Part shown: piece by piece, positions 54,477 to 62,773 of the stretch | Position numbering within the stretch: position 1 is the stretch's first letter | Layout: every line of letters begins with the position of its first letter | NCBI RefSeq assembly: GCF_900176255.2 | Contig: NZ_FXEG02000003.1 | Location: forward strand, 744,001 to 808,000 | Length of the DNA stretch: 64,000 nucleotides | Source: Mycobacterium ahvazicum | GTDB lineage: Bacteria; Actinomycetota; Actinomycetes; Mycobacteriales; Mycobacteriaceae | Reading direction: 5' to 3' | The notes under the pieces: generated by a model | Seen by the model: the letters and a program-made list of their open reading frames with translations, nothing else | Database searches by the model: none | What the model was told of the DNA's origin: nothing | Translations under genes and position numbers: made by a program

Positions 54477-55639
54477 CACGATCCCTCCATCACCATGCTG
54501 ACGTGACTGCACAGCATCGAGCCGTAGCTGTGCACGAACGCGGTATCCGCCCCGGGCACCTGACGGCCCTCGGCGCGACCGGACAACTGCCAGTAACCCT
54601 CGAGGATCTGCGAAATGCCAGAGGAGGTCCCGGTGTGCCCGAACCGGATCAGGCCGCCGTCGGTGTTCACCGGAAGGTCGCCCCCCGGATCGGCGCAGCC
54701 GTCACGGTAGAAATCGCCTGCCCCGCCGGGCTTCACGAAACCCGCCTCCTCAAGGATCATCGCCGGGTTGGAGGCGAAGGCGTCGTAGAGCAAGGCGATG
54801 TCGATGTCGGCCGGCGCCCGTCCGGAGCGCTCGAAGGCCATCGGACCCGAGCGGGCGGCCCCGGTACGACCCGGCCGGGCCAGCGAGGTCAGAAAACCGT
54901 GGGTGTGACCCTCTCCAAACCCGAGCAGGTGGACCGGCCGGTGCTTGCCCGCGCGGGCCCGGCGGGCCGAGCCCAGCACGAGCGCGCCACCGCCCTCGCA
55001 GGGAATCGAGCAGTGGTAGAAGTGGAACGGCCCGGCGATCGGGCGGGACGCCAGCACGTCCTCCACAGTCAGGCGTTGTGAGCGGTGCGCGATCGCCGCG
55101 GGATTCAGCGCGGCCCACCGGTCCTGCGACGCCGTGACCTCGGCGATGTCCGCCTTGCCCTGTCCCGTCTCGTGCATCCAGGCCTGCGCGATCAAACCGT
55201 ACAGCGCCGGCACAGACGGTCCGTAGGGCATCTCGAACGCGTGGTCACACACCAGCGCCATCAGTTCGCGCCCGCCATCGCGGATCGGCGGAAACTTGCC
55301 CGCCGACACGACCAGCACCGTCTCGGCCTCGCCCCGGGCGATGACGTTACCCGCCATGCGCGTCATGGCCAGATGGGTCCCGCCGCCAAGCTGACAGGTC
55401 ATCTGAAGCTTCAGCTTGTGCAGCCCGAGATAGTCCATCAGGTCCTCGGACAGGAAGACCGAACCCTCGTTCGTCATCGGGCCGGCGCACACGAGGCCGT
55501 CGACCTCGTCTGGGACCACGCCTGCGTCGGCGAGAGCCGCGACCGCGGCGCGCACATGCAATTCAGTCGAGGTGTACGGAACGTTTCTTCCTGGAGCGAG
55601 TTCGGCGGCACCGATGATGGCCGGCTGGTCATGTGGCAT
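54476..55639 (-). CDS. Thiolase-fold lipid-transfer protein (possible aldolase)
   Basis: A 387-residue thiolase-like protein of the SCP-x/Ltp type. ATG 55639 follows GAGAGGAG. Motifs: DGLVCAGPM, MTCQLGGGTHLA, LLYDAFASNPAMILEEAGF and PVNTDGGLIRFGHTGTSSG. The YDAF...GF block is typical of non-decarboxylating thiolases and Ltp-type retro-aldolases. It leads an operon with DUF35 and MaoC genes and probably cleaves a CoA-linked side chain. Confidence 0.87.
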   Translation of the reverse strand: MPHDQPAIIGAAELAPGRNVPYTSTELHVRAAVAALADAGVVPDEVDGLVCAGPMTNEGSVFLSEDLMDYLGLHKLKLQMTCQLGGGTHLAMTRMAGNVIARGEAETVLVVSAGKFPPIRDGGRELMALVCDHAFEMPYGPSVPALYGLIAQAWMHETGQGKADIAEVTASQDRWAALNPAAIAHRSQRLTVEDVLASRPIAGPFHFYHCSIPCEGGGALVLGSARRARAGKHRPVHLLGFGEGHTHGFLTSLARPGRTGAARSGPMAFERSGRAPADIDIALLYDAFASNPAMILEEAGFVKPGGAGDFYRDGCADPGGDLPVNTDGGLIRFGHTGTSSGISQILEGYWQLSGRAEGRQVPGADTAFVHSYGSMLCSHVSMVMEGS

Positions 55640-55787
55640 CCGCGCTCCTCTCGACCACGCGTTCAACGCCGGTCGCGACGTGAACGACGGTTAGCATAGC
55701 GTGACTAGGGGGTCCGCGTCACCCCCGCCGCTAGCGCGGTATGGATTCTCTGGATGTCGTTGCGCCTCTTCCCAAGAGGGTGCTGCG

Positions 55788-55943
55788 ATGACCGAAACCC
55801 GCGCCGATCGTGTCGTTTTCGACGATGTCCAGGTGACAGATGAGGCCGATCGCGAAGCCCGCTGGTTCCGGTGGACGCCCGGCACGCGCCCGGGCGGACC
55901 TTTTGCGCGCTCAGTCGCGCGTTTTTCTGAAGTGGCGCGGTGA
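55788..55943 (+). CDS. Short hypothetical ORF
   Basis: A 51-residue ORF with a good ribosome-binding site (AAGAGGG) before ATG 55788. It overlaps the 3' end of the AraC gene by 33 bp. It is acidic at the start and ends WFRWTPGTRPGGPF then a short basic tail. No family is recognised; it could be the N-terminal stub of a decayed gene. Confidence 0.35.
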   Translation: MTETRADRVVFDDVQVTDEADREARWFRWTPGTRPGGPFARSVARFSEVAR

Positions 55944-56915
55944 ACGACCGGTCCACCGTTTGAAGGCATGTGTGAAGTTCGTGAGGTCCGCGTACCCGAG
56001 TTCTGCCGCGATCTCGCTTACAGACACCGATCTGTCGAGAAGTCGCAGAATTGCTCGCTCCTGCAAGAACGACTGACGTAATTCGCGAAAGGTGGTCCCC
56101 TCTTCGCGCAGGCGCCGCTTCAACGTGCTCGGGGATATCGAGAGCTCGCCCGCCGTCCGGCTGATGTTCGTTTGTCCGGGATCTTTCTCGAGCAGGTCCC
56201 TTACTTTTTCGGAGAACGACGTGTCACGTCGTTGATCGAGAGTTCGCTGCAAATCGGTGACGGCAATCCGGTACGCCACAGGATCGGAGAATCGACAGAC
56301 CTCCTCGAGCGTAGCCGCGGGAACGTGGACGAACGAGCTAGGGGCGTCGAAGAAGATCCGACCCGCCAACACTTCTTCACGAAGAACCCACGACTCAGGC
56401 GCTGAATGACTCAGATGCAGTTCAATATTCGGTACGGCACCCGCGAGCATGTCGAGCAGACGCAGCAGCGCCAGCCCACCGTAGGTGACGGCCAGGCAGT
56501 TCAGGCCGGCGTCACCTGTGCGACCGGTGAGCCCGATCGTGAGGCCGCGTTCAGTCGAATGGAACGACGGGCTGAGGGCCGTGGTGATCACCGGCAGATA
56601 AGCAAGTAACTCGACAACCTCGGCTACCGAGCCCGCGCTGACCAACGGAACACTGAGTGCCCCAAAGGACGTCAGTTTGGCGTGTTCAGCGAACGCGAAA
56701 CCCAGACGGGTTCCCTGATCGCAATCGAAATCGGGGTATATCTCCCTGAACCACCGTAAGGGGACCTGCGCGTCGCGCCCCACCAACATCGACTCGGTGA
56801 CGTGCTCGCGAACCATGAGGCTGCGCAGCGCAATGCTGGCGTCATGCCCCAGCGCCTCGCTGTCCAGCATCTGCAGGAAAGCAAGCGCTGGCATACCCGA
56901 GTCGTCGAGTTTCAC
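55911..56915 (-). CDS. AraC family transcriptional regulator (OruR-like)
   Basis: A 334-residue regulator. The N-terminal arabinose-binding-like domain (PF12625 type) spans about residues 20-210; the C-terminal AraC HTH shows NISRTAGELSISPSTLKRRLREEG and SVSEIAAELGYADLTNFTHAFKRWTGRSPRHF. It is divergent from the ferredoxin-CYP153 operon. In known mycobacterial CYP153 loci (such as that of CYP153A6) an AraC gene is in the same place, so alkane-responsive activation is likely. Confidence 0.9.
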   Translation of the reverse strand: MKLDDSGMPALAFLQMLDSEALGHDASIALRSLMVREHVTESMLVGRDAQVPLRWFREIYPDFDCDQGTRLGFAFAEHAKLTSFGALSVPLVSAGSVAEVVELLAYLPVITTALSPSFHSTERGLTIGLTGRTGDAGLNCLAVTYGGLALLRLLDMLAGAVPNIELHLSHSAPESWVLREEVLAGRIFFDAPSSFVHVPAATLEEVCRFSDPVAYRIAVTDLQRTLDQRRDTSFSEKVRDLLEKDPGQTNISRTAGELSISPSTLKRRLREEGTTFRELRQSFLQERAILRLLDRSVSVSEIAAELGYADLTNFTHAFKRWTGRSPRHFRKTRD

Positions 56916-57030
56916 GTGCCTCCCTGCGCGTGAGCTAAAAACACAACTCTTTGACTCTTGCGAGCCTAGCGACGCTGGTCACGCGCGACAACACTAATTA
57001 CAAGGAGTTCCAGATTGAGGAGAGTTAGTC

Positions 57031-57351
57031 ATGGCAGTCGTCACCTTCGTCTCTCATGATGGCGAGAAGTACGAAGCCCCCTTGGCCGAAGGGCAGTCCT
57101 TGATGCAGATTGCGGTCAACAACGCGGTGCCCGGCATCGACGGCGATTGTGGAGGGGAAGCCGCATGCGGAACGTGCCACGTGATCGTCGCTCCCGAGTG
57201 GTCGGACACGGTGGGACTCTGCGGCGCCAACGAAGAGGAGATGCTCGCGATGAACCCCGAGCGTCAGCGGACGTCGAGGCTGTCCTGCCAGATGGCCGCC
57301 TCCGAGGCATGGGATGGCTTGACGGTCGAGCTACCTGAGTTCCAGCTCTGA
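57031..57351 (+). CDS. [2Fe-2S] ferredoxin for CYP153
   Basis: A 106-residue adrenodoxin/putidaredoxin-type ferredoxin. The cluster cysteines are Cys40, Cys46, Cys49 and Cys86 (DCGGEAACGTCH, then RLSCQM). The GAGGAG ribosome-binding site is strong. It passes electrons from the reductase at 58767 to the CYP153 at 57382, forming a class I P450 system. It is the first gene of a three-gene operon. Confidence 0.95.
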   Translation: MAVVTFVSHDGEKYEAPLAEGQSLMQIAVNNAVPGIDGDCGGEAACGTCHVIVAPEWSDTVGLCGANEEEMLAMNPERQRTSRLSCQMAASEAWDGLTVELPEFQL

Positions 57352-57381
57352 AACAACGCCATGGATTTGGAGGAAACAATA

Positions 57382-58770
57382 ATGAGTATTCCCGCGGCAG
57401 TGGCCGCCAAAGCCCAGTCTGCCGTGCCTCTGGAGCTGCAAATCCGCGGCGCACACCTCTACGACAAGACACGCCGGTGGGTAACCGGAACCAATGGTAA
57501 GAAGATCTTCACCGAGACGCCCATTCCTCCGGTCGAGGACGTCGATATCGCCGACATCGATCTCAGCAACCCGTTCCTCTACCGCCAAGGCCGCTGGAAG
57601 TCCTACTTCGAACGCGTGCGCAACGAGGCGCCGGTGCATTACCAGGCTCGCAGTCCGTTCGGCCCGTTCTGGTCGGTGACCCGCCACGCGGACATCATCG
57701 CCGTCGACAAGAACCACGAGGCTTTCTCCGCAGAGCCGTTCATCATCATCGGCAGACCCCCCCGCTTTTTGGACATCGCCATGTTCATCGCGATGGATCC
57801 GCCACAACACGACTTGCAGCGCGCTTCCGTCCAAGGGGTTGTCGCGCCGAAGAACCTGCGCGAGATGGAGGGGCTGATCCGCTCGCGTGTCCAGGAAGTG
57901 CTGGACGATCTACCGGTGGATCAGCCGTTCAATTGGGTGCACCACGTCTCCATCGAGCTGACAGCGCGCATGCTCGCGACCCTGCTGGACTTCCCGTACG
58001 AGCAGCGGCACAAGCTCGTGGAATGGTCGGACCTCGCCACCTCCATGGAGCAAGCCAATGGTGGTCCTTCCGACAACGACAGAGTGTTTCGTGGCATGGT
58101 CGACATGGCGAAGGGGCTCAGCGCTCTCTGGCATGACAAGGCGGCCCGTACCGCCAACGGGGAGCGACCGGGCTTCGATCTGATCACGATGCTGCAGGCC
58201 AACGAGGACACTAAGGATCTCATCGACCGCCCGATGGAATTCCTCGGCAATTTGGTATTGCTGATCGTCGGGGGAAACGACACGACTCGCAACTCGATGA
58301 GCGGAGGGGTTCTCGCCTTGAACCAGTTCCCCGACCAGTTCGAGAAGTTGAAGGCGAACCCTGACCTGATTCCCAACATGGTGTCCGAGATCATTCGCTG
58401 GCAGACCCCGTTGGCGTACATGCGCCGAGTCGCGAAAAAAGACATCATGTTGAACGGGCAATTCATCCGCAAGGGCGACAAGGTCGTGATGTGGTACGCC
58501 TCGGGTAACCGCGATGAGCGTGTCTTCGAGCGGGCCGATGAGTTGATCATCGATAGGAGCAACGCCCGCAATCACATCTCGTTCGGGTTCGGCGTGCACA
58601 GGTGCATGGGAAACCGACTTGCTGAGTTGCAGCTTCGAATCCTGTGGGAGGAATTGCTCCCTCGCTTTGAGAACATCGAGGTGGTCGGCGAACCCGAGTA
58701 TGTGCAATCGAATTTCGTCAGGGGTATCAGCAAGCTGATGGTTCGCCTCACTCCCAGGCCAAGTGCGTGA
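57382..58770 (+). CDS. Cytochrome P450, CYP153 family alkane/fatty-acid terminal hydroxylase
   Basis: A 462-residue P450. It matches CYP153A6-like sequences as I recall them: FIAMDPPQHD, GNLVLLIVGGNDTTRNSM (I-helix), EIIRWQTPL and HISFGFGVHRCMGNRLAELQ with heme Cys408. CYP153 enzymes hydroxylate medium-chain n-alkanes or fatty acids at the terminal carbon. It has about 45 extra N-terminal residues before the usual start of the domain (VDIADIDLSNP), like CYP153A13/A16-type enzymes. ATG 57382 lies behind GGAGGAAA. Confidence 0.95.
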   Translation: MSIPAAVAAKAQSAVPLELQIRGAHLYDKTRRWVTGTNGKKIFTETPIPPVEDVDIADIDLSNPFLYRQGRWKSYFERVRNEAPVHYQARSPFGPFWSVTRHADIIAVDKNHEAFSAEPFIIIGRPPRFLDIAMFIAMDPPQHDLQRASVQGVVAPKNLREMEGLIRSRVQEVLDDLPVDQPFNWVHHVSIELTARMLATLLDFPYEQRHKLVEWSDLATSMEQANGGPSDNDRVFRGMVDMAKGLSALWHDKAARTANGERPGFDLITMLQANEDTKDLIDRPMEFLGNLVLLIVGGNDTTRNSMSGGVLALNQFPDQFEKLKANPDLIPNMVSEIIRWQTPLAYMRRVAKKDIMLNGQFIRKGDKVVMWYASGNRDERVFERADELIIDRSNARNHISFGFGVHRCMGNRLAELQLRILWEELLPRFENIEVVGEPEYVQSNFVRGISKLMVRLTPRPSA

Positions 58771-59966
58771 CTCCCGAACGAGCGGTGATCGTCGGCGCGA
58801 GCCACGCCGGCGCGCAGTTGGCAGCTAATCTTCGAAGGGAGGGGTGGTCTGGGGAGGTCGTGCTCATCGGCGACGAGGGGGGACTGCCCTACCACCGGCC
58901 TCCGTTGTCGAAGGGATACCTGGCCGGCAAGAACGGCCTCGACGATCTCCTGATTCGCGGCGCGGATTTCTACACCAAGCAGAATATTCAGCTCACGAAC
59001 GCGACCGTGGAGGCCATCAACCGGACTGCCAAGCACGTCTCTCTGAACACCGGCGACACGCTGGCCTACACCAAGCTCGCGTTGTGCACCGGTGCGAGGG
59101 CCAGACGACTCCCCACACCAGGGGTGGATCTTCCCGGAATTCACTACCTGCGTACCGCTGCAGACGTCGAGTTGATCCGTGCCGCCACCGCATCAGGTCG
59201 GAGGGTCGTGATCGTGGGCGGCGGTTACATCGGCCTGGAAACGGCGGCCTCGCTGCGTTCGCTGGGCATGGCAGTCACTGTGCTCGAGGCAACTGAGCGT
59301 GTACTCCAAAGGGTCACCGCGCCGGAGGTTTCCGCATTCTTCACGCGAATCCACCGCGGCGAGGGAGTGGAGATCCGGACACACGCTCTCGTCGAAGCCT
59401 TCTCCGGTGACGGCAGAGTGCAGCAGGTCGTGCTGGCTGGCGGCGAATCGATTCCCGCCGACTTGGTCATCGTCGGCGTCGGTGTGGTGCCGAACACCGA
59501 GCTCGCCTCGGCCGCAGGATTATCCGTCGACAACGGCATTGTGATCGACGACCAGGCCCGCACCAGCGACCCCGACATCGTGGCGGCTGGCGACTGCACC
59601 AGCCACACCATGGCTCGATACGGCTCGCGTATTCGCTTGGAGTCCGTACCTAGCGCCGGCGAGCAGGCCAAGATCGCTGCGGCGACCATCTGCGGTAAAC
59701 ACAGCGCAATCGCTGCGCTTCCCTGGTTCTGGTCCGACCAGTACGACCTCAAACTCCAGATTGCCGGTCTCAACACCGGGTACGACGAAGTAGTCTTCAG
59801 CGGCGACCCGTCGCGTGACCGTGACTTCAGCTGCTTCTACTTCCGCGAGAGCGAACTCATCGCCGCCGACTGCATCAACCGTCCTCGCGATTTCATGTCC
59901 AGTAAGCGGGCCATCAGCCAGCAACTTCGGGTTGACCGCTCAGACCTGCTCACCGGCTCGATCTGA
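58767..59966 (+). CDS. NAD(P)H-dependent ferredoxin reductase (FAD)
   Basis: A 399-residue putidaredoxin-reductase-type flavoprotein. It has FAD motif VIVGASHAGAQLA, NAD motif VVIVGGGYIGLETA, GVGVVPNTELA and DPDIVAAGDC. The GTG start overlaps the CYP153 stop (GTGA), so the operon is ferredoxin, P450, reductase. It completes the electron chain from NAD(P)H. Confidence 0.95.
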   Translation: MTPERAVIVGASHAGAQLAANLRREGWSGEVVLIGDEGGLPYHRPPLSKGYLAGKNGLDDLLIRGADFYTKQNIQLTNATVEAINRTAKHVSLNTGDTLAYTKLALCTGARARRLPTPGVDLPGIHYLRTAADVELIRAATASGRRVVIVGGGYIGLETAASLRSLGMAVTVLEATERVLQRVTAPEVSAFFTRIHRGEGVEIRTHALVEAFSGDGRVQQVVLAGGESIPADLVIVGVGVVPNTELASAAGLSVDNGIVIDDQARTSDPDIVAAGDCTSHTMARYGSRIRLESVPSAGEQAKIAAATICGKHSAIAALPWFWSDQYDLKLQIAGLNTGYDEVVFSGDPSRDRDFSCFYFRESELIAADCINRPRDFMSSKRAISQQLRVDRSDLLTGSI

Positions 59967-59982
59967 CACGAGAGCTTGCTAG

Positions 59983-60603
59983 TTACAAACTGTGGACAAC
60001 TCCCAGGTACCTGAGTGCTACGCGGGAGATCCGCTCACCGGTGGTGGCGATGTCCGCGGCTGGGAGTACAACATGACTCACTGTCAGTCGCACCAGAACA
60101 TCTGCGACCTCCTCAACGTCTTCGGGATCGAGATCGTCGAAGTGGTCGTTAAACCACGTGATCAGAGCCGCGGAGCAGAGCTGAAGCAGGGAAGCCGACG
60201 TCGGCAGAAGAGGTAGGACTCCAGTAGACGACGAGCCACCGCGATCATTCCCCGAAGGGTTGGACGTCAGAACTGCCTTGAGGAGCGGACTGTCTTCTGC
60301 TTCACAGAGGGTGAACTGCACCGCTGCGGTGATGCCGCCCCGCACGTCGCCCACATGTTCGGCAAGGACGGCACGAATGCCTTCCACAAAGCGCTGACCC
60401 TCCGACACCACAAGCGCGTCACCGAGCCCCTGCTTGTCGCCGAACTCTTTGTACAACGTCGGGCGGGACACGCCGACCGATTCGGCAACCTCGCTCATCC
60501 GGACCTGATCCCAGCCCTTCTCGATGGTGAGTTCTCGTGTCGCCCTCAAAACCTGTTCGCGCACATGCCGACGGAAAGACATCCGCACGGGTTCAGTTGA
60601 CAT
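59983..60603 (-). CDS. TetR family transcriptional regulator
   Basis: A 206-residue TetR protein with HTH VRMSEVAESVGVSRPTLYKEFGDKQGLG. It is convergent with the reductase gene. In some alkane-hydroxylase loci a TetR gene lies beside the oxygenase genes and controls them; whether this one controls the CYP153 operon is not visible from the sequence. Confidence 0.88.
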   Translation of the reverse strand: MSTEPVRMSFRRHVREQVLRATRELTIEKGWDQVRMSEVAESVGVSRPTLYKEFGDKQGLGDALVVSEGQRFVEGIRAVLAEHVGDVRGGITAAVQFTLCEAEDSPLLKAVLTSNPSGNDRGGSSSTGVLPLLPTSASLLQLCSAALITWFNDHFDDLDPEDVEEVADVLVRLTVSHVVLPAADIATTGERISRVALRYLGVVHSL

Positions 60604-60654
60604 AGGAGCAGGATAGGCGCCAGCCCTACAAGGGCAGTAAACCGACTGCAGGGT

Positions 60655-61566
60655 TCATATGGTCCTGTCGAGGAATTCGACGACAGCCGTCGAGAATGCG
60701 TCGTTGTTGTCGCCGGCAATCATGTGGCCCGCGCCCGACACGTCGACGGTTTGCGCGTGCGGAACGACGGTGAGGAAATGCCTTACTGTCTCTTCGGAGA
60801 CGATGTCCGATAGCAGGCCCCGGACCAGCAGCGTCGGCGCGGACACTTGCCGCGCACCATCGAGAAGGAACGCGCTCATCATCTCGAAGTACTCAGCGCC
60901 CTCGGCTGGATCGCCCTGCAGGAACTGGAAATTCGACGTCACGAAGGCTGGATCCCATCGCCAGGCCCAGCGACCGTCTTGGCGACGTGCGAGGACTTTT
61001 CGGAGGCCGTCGAGGTTTTCGGGGCGAGGGCGGTGCGGGTTGTAGGCGGCGATCACGTCAGCGGCCGACTCTAGGCTGTCGAAACCTTCGGGGTGTGCCG
61101 ACATGAACGCTACGACTCGTCGGGCGCCGTCCATCTCCATTCGCGGAGTGACGTCAACCAGCACGACGGCCTGCCATAGGTCCGGCGGGGCGAGCAAGTG
61201 TGTTCCGAGAATGGTCAAGCCGCCCAGAGAGGCGCCGATCGCGGCGACGGGGCGGCCGGAATCGGCGTATGAGCGCACGGCCAATAGGTCGGACCCCAGC
61301 CGGTCCCCGTCATAGCGTCCGTCAGGGTCCCAGTCGCTGTCCCCGTGCCCCCTCGCGTCGTACGCGGCCACCGTGTAACCCCGATGGTGCAGGCGTTGGG
61401 CGGTGACGTCCCAGGCGTGCCGGCTTTGACCTCCGCCGTGAAGGAGCAACACGACCGCCCGCGGCGCGTCACAGCGGTAGAGGTCGACCGCCAGCGCCAG
61501 CCCGTCCGCCGTGGGCACGCGCTCGACCACAGGAGCCGACGAATCACCTGTTCTCTTTGCCGACAT
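60655..61566 (-). CDS. Alpha/beta hydrolase
   Basis: A 303-residue alpha/beta hydrolase: LLLHGGGQSRHAW (oxyanion), AYDARGHGDSD, IGASLGGLT (nucleophile Ser), and SGAGHMIAGDN (catalytic His). ATG 61566 overlaps the stop of the PaaI gene (TGATG). The ASLGG nucleophile elbow and GHGDSD resemble epoxide hydrolase/peroxidase-like members. The longer frame extends into the PaaI gene and is rejected. Confidence 0.88.
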   Translation of the reverse strand: MSAKRTGDSSAPVVERVPTADGLALAVDLYRCDAPRAVVLLLHGGGQSRHAWDVTAQRLHHRGYTVAAYDARGHGDSDWDPDGRYDGDRLGSDLLAVRSYADSGRPVAAIGASLGGLTILGTHLLAPPDLWQAVVLVDVTPRMEMDGARRVVAFMSAHPEGFDSLESAADVIAAYNPHRPRPENLDGLRKVLARRQDGRWAWRWDPAFVTSNFQFLQGDPAEGAEYFEMMSAFLLDGARQVSAPTLLVRGLLSDIVSEETVRHFLTVVPHAQTVDVSGAGHMIAGDNNDAFSTAVVEFLDRTI

Positions 61567-62003
61567 CAGGAGCTCGTCTTCGGTGCGACGACGGTGACGG
61601 TTCCCTGGGCCGCACACACCGCTCTGCCGTCGTTGCAGATGTCGATACGCGCCACACCGCTGGTTCTGCCCAGCGAGATGATCTCGGCTGTGGCTACACA
61701 GGTGCCGCTGGAGACCGGACGAAGCAGATTCAGTTTGAACTCCGTTGTCGCGACCCAAGATCCCATTGGAATCACGGGATAAAACACCACTCCGAGGCAG
61801 TGGTCGACCATGGCCGATAAGCAGCCCCCATGCAGGTTGCCGAAAGGCGTCTTCAGGTCGTCGCGTGCGTCCATCTCCGCGACGAGCCGTCCCGCAGTGA
61901 ATTCGGTGTGACGGAAGCCGAGGTAACCGGCCAACCCGCCCGTGGTTTCTGCTGCGCTCTTTAGTTGCTCAGCGACCTGTTCGTTGAACGTGGTGAATTG
62001 CAC
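61566..62003 (-). CDS. PaaI-type thioesterase (hot-dog fold)
   Basis: A 145-residue hot-dog thioesterase with FGNLHGGCLSAMVDH (the HGG...D signature) and TTEFKLNLLRPV. It hydrolyses acyl- or aryl-CoA thioesters to release CoA. It is translationally coupled to the hydrolase gene, so both likely act in the same lipid pathway. Confidence 0.9.
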   Translation of the reverse strand: MQFTTFNEQVAEQLKSAAETTGGLAGYLGFRHTEFTAGRLVAEMDARDDLKTPFGNLHGGCLSAMVDHCLGVVFYPVIPMGSWVATTEFKLNLLRPVSSGTCVATAEIISLGRTSGVARIDICNDGRAVCAAQGTVTVVAPKTSS

Positions 62004-62047
62004 AGGCCCTCCTACTCATCTGCCGTCGAGACATTACGCCATAGATG

Positions 62048-62677
62048 TCACATCGGTCGAGCGTGGTCACCCGCCAGGATCGCAGGAAGGAGAAACCTCG
62101 ACAGAAACGCCCGGAGTCCGTCACGACTGCGCTCCCGCGGCCCTCGAACAGTCAGCAGGCTCAATATCGTGCGGACAACCCACTCGGCGGCGTCGTCGAC
62201 GGAGACGCCCGGTTCCACGCAACTCCAGTGTCTGGTGAAGATGGGACGCAGAAATTCGGTGACGATTTCGAAGAGGGACGTCGAGGTCCCCGCCGCGAGA
62301 CCCACGCCGGCGAGTTCCTCGTCGCTGCCGAACAACAATCCGATGATCTCTTCGCGGCGCGCGGCCTCAACCGTGTATTCCACGAAATCGACGAGCGCGG
62401 AGCCCAGGTCGGCGTGCGCCGCGATCCGCGGGCTGATGCGGTCGAGATAGCGCTTGGCGGCGCGAATGATGACACCCGACATCACCGCCTCCCGACTGGG
62501 GAAGTAGCGATACACCGTTGCCCTGGACACACCCGCTGTTCTGCCGATGTCCTCCATGGTCGTGCCCACCACACCGCAACTCTCGAGGCACCGCTCGGCA
62601 GCATCGAGCAACCGGTCGCGAGCGGACCCACGATCTGTCGGCGCGGCGGCGCCCCATCTCAACAACCTCGTCGACAC
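62048..62677 (-). CDS. TetR family transcriptional regulator
   Basis: About 209 residues from GTG 62677. HTH: TTMEDIGRTAGVSRATVYRYFPSREAVM. The longer frame to 62734 adds residues rich in Ser/Trp/Cys that do not look conserved. It is divergent from the thiolase-family gene at 62774 and 44 bp upstream of the PaaI-hydrolase pair on the same strand, so it may control either. Confidence 0.86.
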   Translation of the reverse strand: MSTRLLRWGAAAPTDRGSARDRLLDAAERCLESCGVVGTTMEDIGRTAGVSRATVYRYFPSREAVMSGVIIRAAKRYLDRISPRIAAHADLGSALVDFVEYTVEAARREEIIGLLFGSDEELAGVGLAAGTSTSLFEIVTEFLRPIFTRHWSCVEPGVSVDDAAEWVVRTILSLLTVRGPRERSRDGLRAFLSRFLLPAILAGDHARPM

Positions 62678-62773
62678 ACAGCCATTATGCCGCGAGCGCA
62701 CACCATTGTGACTTGCCCACGCACATGACACCATCGCAGTTATGTCTCAAGTCAGCCCCGTGGCCCTGAGCGG

